This document shows, piece by piece, positions 62,008 to 64,000 of a stretch of 64,000 bases of DNA. The position numbers were made by a program, and so were the translations under genes. The notes beneath the pieces are model-generated. The model saw only the letters and a program-made list of their open reading frames with translations, made no database searches and was not told the origin of the DNA. The stretch is taken from assembly GCA_902776985.1 (NCBI GenBank), contig CACYSD010000001.1, forward strand, positions 133,672 through 197,671, given 5' to 3'. Numbering within the stretch: the stretch's first letter is position 1; every line of letters begins with the position of its first letter. The DNA comes from UBA3839 sp902776985. Lineage in GTDB: Bacteria; Bacteroidota; Bacteroidia; Bacteroidales; Bacteroidaceae.

Positions 62008-63888
62008 ATGCTAAAGAGAATCCGCACCACCCTCGCCATTATCTTCTTTACCTTTATCACCCTGCTCTTCCTGGATTTCACAGGAACAGTACATCTCTGG
62101 TTTGGCTGGATGGCAAAGGTTCAGTTCCTGCCTGCCGTTCTTGCATTGAACGTCGCTGTTATTGCCATCCTCTGCGTAATAACACTTATCTTCGGTCGTA
62201 TCTACTGTTCTGTGATTTGTCCGCTCGGAGTGATGCAGGACATAATCGGATGGATTCGCACAAGGAAGAAAAAGCAGCGCAACAAAGCCACGTTCTCACC
62301 AGAACGCCGCTGGCTGCGCTACAGTGTTCTTGCGGTTTTCATATTCGCCCTAATAGCAGGCATCGGATCGTTTGTAGCTCTGCTGGCTCCTTACAGCAGT
62401 TACGGACGCATCGCCAACAACCTCTTCATGCCTGTTTACCAATGGGGAAACAATATCTTAGCATCCATAGCCGAGCATTACGACAGCTATGCCTTCTATT
62501 CGGTAGACGTCTGGGTGAAGAGCATGCCAACACTGATTATCGCCAGCGTCACCTTCGCAATACTCATCATCCTGGCATGGAAAGGCGGCCGCACCTATTG
62601 CAACACCATCTGCCCTGTAGGAACCACACTCAGTTTCCTCGCCCGCTTCTCATTACTTAAAATCAATTTCAACACTGACAAATGCAAGAAATGCGGACTT
62701 TGCGCCAAGAACTGCAAATCCTCATGCATCGACTTCAAGACGCAAACGGTTGACTACAGCCGCTGTGTGGTTTGCGGAAACTGCATCAGCAAATGCAAAT
62801 TCGGAGCATTATCATACGCGTTTCACGGTTTCCCCGTGAAATCCGGAAAATCCGATCAGTCCTCAGGCACCGATGCCGGTCGTCGCGACTTTCTCACCGT
62901 CTTAGGAGCAGTGACTGTAGGCGCTACGTTTGCGAGCTGCAAAAAATCAGCAGAAAAGGGCTTGGCTGCTATCGAAGGCAAGGAAATAGCCAAGCGCACA
63001 ACCCCACTCACTCCTCCGGGAAGTCTTTCCGCAAAGAATATGGCTCAGCACTGCACAGGCTGCCAGCTGTGCGTCAGCAACTGTCCCAACGGAGTATTGC
63101 GTCCTTCAGAGAGTTTACTCACACTCATGCAGCCCACGATGATTTTCGAGCGCGGACATTGCAGACCTGAATGTACACGCTGTTCCGAAGTTTGTCCTGC
63201 AGGAGCCATACAACCAATCAGCCGCGAAGAAAAGAGTGCCACACAGATAGGCCATGCGGTATGGATTCGTAAGAACTGCCTGACACTGACAGACGGTGCC
63301 GAATGCGGTAACTGTGAACGCCACTGTCCGAAAGGAGCCATTCAGATGGTTCCGAGCAAGGAAGACGACTGGGATTCACCGTTCATTCCACAAGTCGATG
63401 AAAGTCTGTGCATAGGCTGCGGAGCATGCGAGGACGTTTGTCCAGCTCAACCCAAGGCAATATACGTGGAAGGCTATACAGAACACAGGAAAATCAAGGA
63501 TGCTGAGCCATCGCAGGACATGGAAGCAGACGCACCAGACGCAGTTCCGTGCATGGGATGCGGTCAATGTATGCCCTGCCCCTACGGAGTAGATATACCT
63601 GCCATCCTCACATATTATAATAAATGTGCGCGTGATGGCAAATTCACAAGTACAGCACAATCCGAAGACGACTTCCACCGCACCGGTCACGAATTTCTCA
63701 TCGGTTACGACCGTGCCGTTCCGCGTCTGAACCAAGCCAGCCACTGCATCGGTTGCGGTGCATGCGTACCAAACTGTCCACAGGAAATCGACATACCCCG
63801 TGAGATGATGCTCATCGACGAATTCGTCGAAAGTCTTAAGGTAGGTTCTAAAAATTCTGTTTTTAGTTTCCCTACCCAATGTATTTGA
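62008..63888 (+). CDS. membrane polyferredoxin with internal twin-arginine motif (NapH/NosR-like fused to ferredoxin domains)
   Basis: A 626-residue protein. N-terminal half: four or five membrane helices with two C-x-x-x-C-P motifs, Y-C-S-V-I-C-P-L-G (about 71-79) and Y-C-N-T-I-C-P-V-G, as in NapH/NosR/RdxA proteins, then two 4Fe-4S motifs (K-C-K-K-C-G-L-C-A-K-N-C and R-C-V-V-C-G-N-C-I-S-K-C). At 292-296 stands R-R-D-F-L followed by T-V-L-G-A-V-T-V-G-A-T-F-A, a complete Tat-type signal inside the chain. After it come several further 4Fe-4S clusters (C-T-G-C-Q-L-C, C-T-R-C-S-E-V-C-P, C-I-G-C-G-A-C-E-D-V-C-P, C-M-G-C-G-Q-C, C-I-G-C-G-A-C-V-P-N-C-P). Inference: electron transfer from membrane to a Tat-exported ferredoxin domain, fitting the tatAC genes upstream. 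The last residues V-G-S-K-N-S-V-F-S-F look atypical. Confidence 0.85.
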   Translation: MLKRIRTTLAIIFFTFITLLFLDFTGTVHLWFGWMAKVQFLPAVLALNVAVIAILCVITLIFGRIYCSVICPLGVMQDIIGWIRTRKKKQRNKATFSPERRWLRYSVLAVFIFALIAGIGSFVALLAPYSSYGRIANNLFMPVYQWGNNILASIAEHYDSYAFYSVDVWVKSMPTLIIASVTFAILIILAWKGGRTYCNTICPVGTTLSFLARFSLLKINFNTDKCKKCGLCAKNCKSSCIDFKTQTVDYSRCVVCGNCISKCKFGALSYAFHGFPVKSGKSDQSSGTDAGRRDFLTVLGAVTVGATFASCKKSAEKGLAAIEGKEIAKRTTPLTPPGSLSAKNMAQHCTGCQLCVSNCPNGVLRPSESLLTLMQPTMIFERGHCRPECTRCSEVCPAGAIQPISREEKSATQIGHAVWIRKNCLTLTDGAECGNCERHCPKGAIQMVPSKEDDWDSPFIPQVDESLCIGCGACEDVCPAQPKAIYVEGYTEHRKIKDAEPSQDMEADAPDAVPCMGCGQCMPCPYGVDIPAILTYYNKCARDGKFTSTAQSEDDFHRTGHEFLIGYDRAVPRLNQASHCIGCGACVPNCPQEIDIPREMMLIDEFVESLKVGSKNSVFSFPTQCI

Positions 63889-64000
63889 GTTTTATCGGCC
63901 ACTTTTAGTTTTCTGTGGTGTCTTTTTGCCATCTTTTTCGGTTACAATGCTCGCATTGCGCTCTCAAAAGCTGACAAAAGTCCACTTACATAAAATCAAA
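63838..64000. other. hairpin at 3' end of the polyferredoxin gene and window-end sequence
   Basis: GGTAGG-TT-CTAAAAA, loop TTCTG, TTTTTAG-TTTC-CCTACC (63840-63877) overlaps the last codons of the gene. Beyond the stop, CAATGC-TC-GCATTG (63945-63958) resembles the caps of the micro-hairpin elements. No gene can be supported in the last 110 bases. Confidence 0.4.

Noticed and set aside
63705..63932. 75-codon minus-strand open frame starting MAKRHHRKLKV
   Set aside because: Most of it is antisense to the polyferredoxin gene; the basic N-terminus alone is not enough support, though the sequence beyond the window could change this.

Overview
The window looks like a chromosomal segment of a Bacteroidales bacterium, most likely Prevotellaceae (Prevotella/Segatella type). 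Evidence: a fimbrillin (Mfa/Fim) pilus operon with lipobox subunits; very large secreted proteins with Bacteroidales-style C-terminal tails; several promoters of the Bacteroidetes form TTTG-N18-21-TAnnTTTG; almost no Shine-Dalgarno sequences; and Bacteroidales-typical families (DUF4924, DUF3316, DUF3575).

Layout. 1-3.6 kb (minus): start of a DUF4924 gene, a LysE-type exporter, a small lipoprotein, type I asparaginase overlapping a ROK sugar kinase. 3.7-8.9 kb (plus): an NfeD-like membrane protein with flotillin, threonylcarbamoyl-AMP synthase, a ClC channel with CBS domains, and a MntA/HepT (MNT-HEPN) toxin-antitoxin pair. 9.0-11.3 kb (minus): a secreted carbohydrate-binding-like protein followed by a 65-residue acidic peptide. 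12.3-19.2 kb (plus): a deoxy-sugar (rhamnose-type) catabolic operon: kinase, AraA-fold isomerase, MFS porter and RhaD-type aldolase, interrupted by a four-helix-bundle gene, a DUF559 gene and repeat arrays. A secreted GH2 glycosidase converges on it.

22.9-53.1 kb (minus) is the centrepiece: a roughly 30 kb pilus locus. It has an OmpA/DUF3575/TPR outer-membrane protein, a major fimbrillin, a Mfa2/FimB-type anchor and three further fimbrillin-like lipoproteins. Two giant secreted proteins (3879 and 2664 residues) follow, built from dozens of short repeats centred on V-Y/F-G-G-G. An FAD oxidoreductase follows 9 nt later. I read the giants as tip or surface adhesins of the pilus. Their domain ends look complementary, as if one giant beta-solenoid had been split and its halves swapped.

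53.3-64 kb: tRNA-Leu(TAG), an S41 protease lipoprotein, a DUF3316 protein overlapping topoisomerase IV subunit A, proC, then tatA-tatC followed by a polyferredoxin membrane protein that carries its own internal twin-arginine motif.

The window also holds at least five families of dispersed intergenic repeats. (1) A GC-rich palindromic element sits at gene ends in a strict orientation and in places is translated, twice forming part of a lipoprotein signal peptide. (2) Arrays of a 10-bp CCTAGG unit put stop codons in all six frames between co-directional genes. (3) A/T-rich inverted repeats are capped by tiny triloop hairpins. (4) A GTTTC/CCCACA hairpin cluster occurs in two inverted copies. (5) A TAACGTTA palindrome cluster occurs twice. 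These repeats, together with the giant solenoid pair, are the most unusual content. All family assignments are from reading the sequence; no database search was run.
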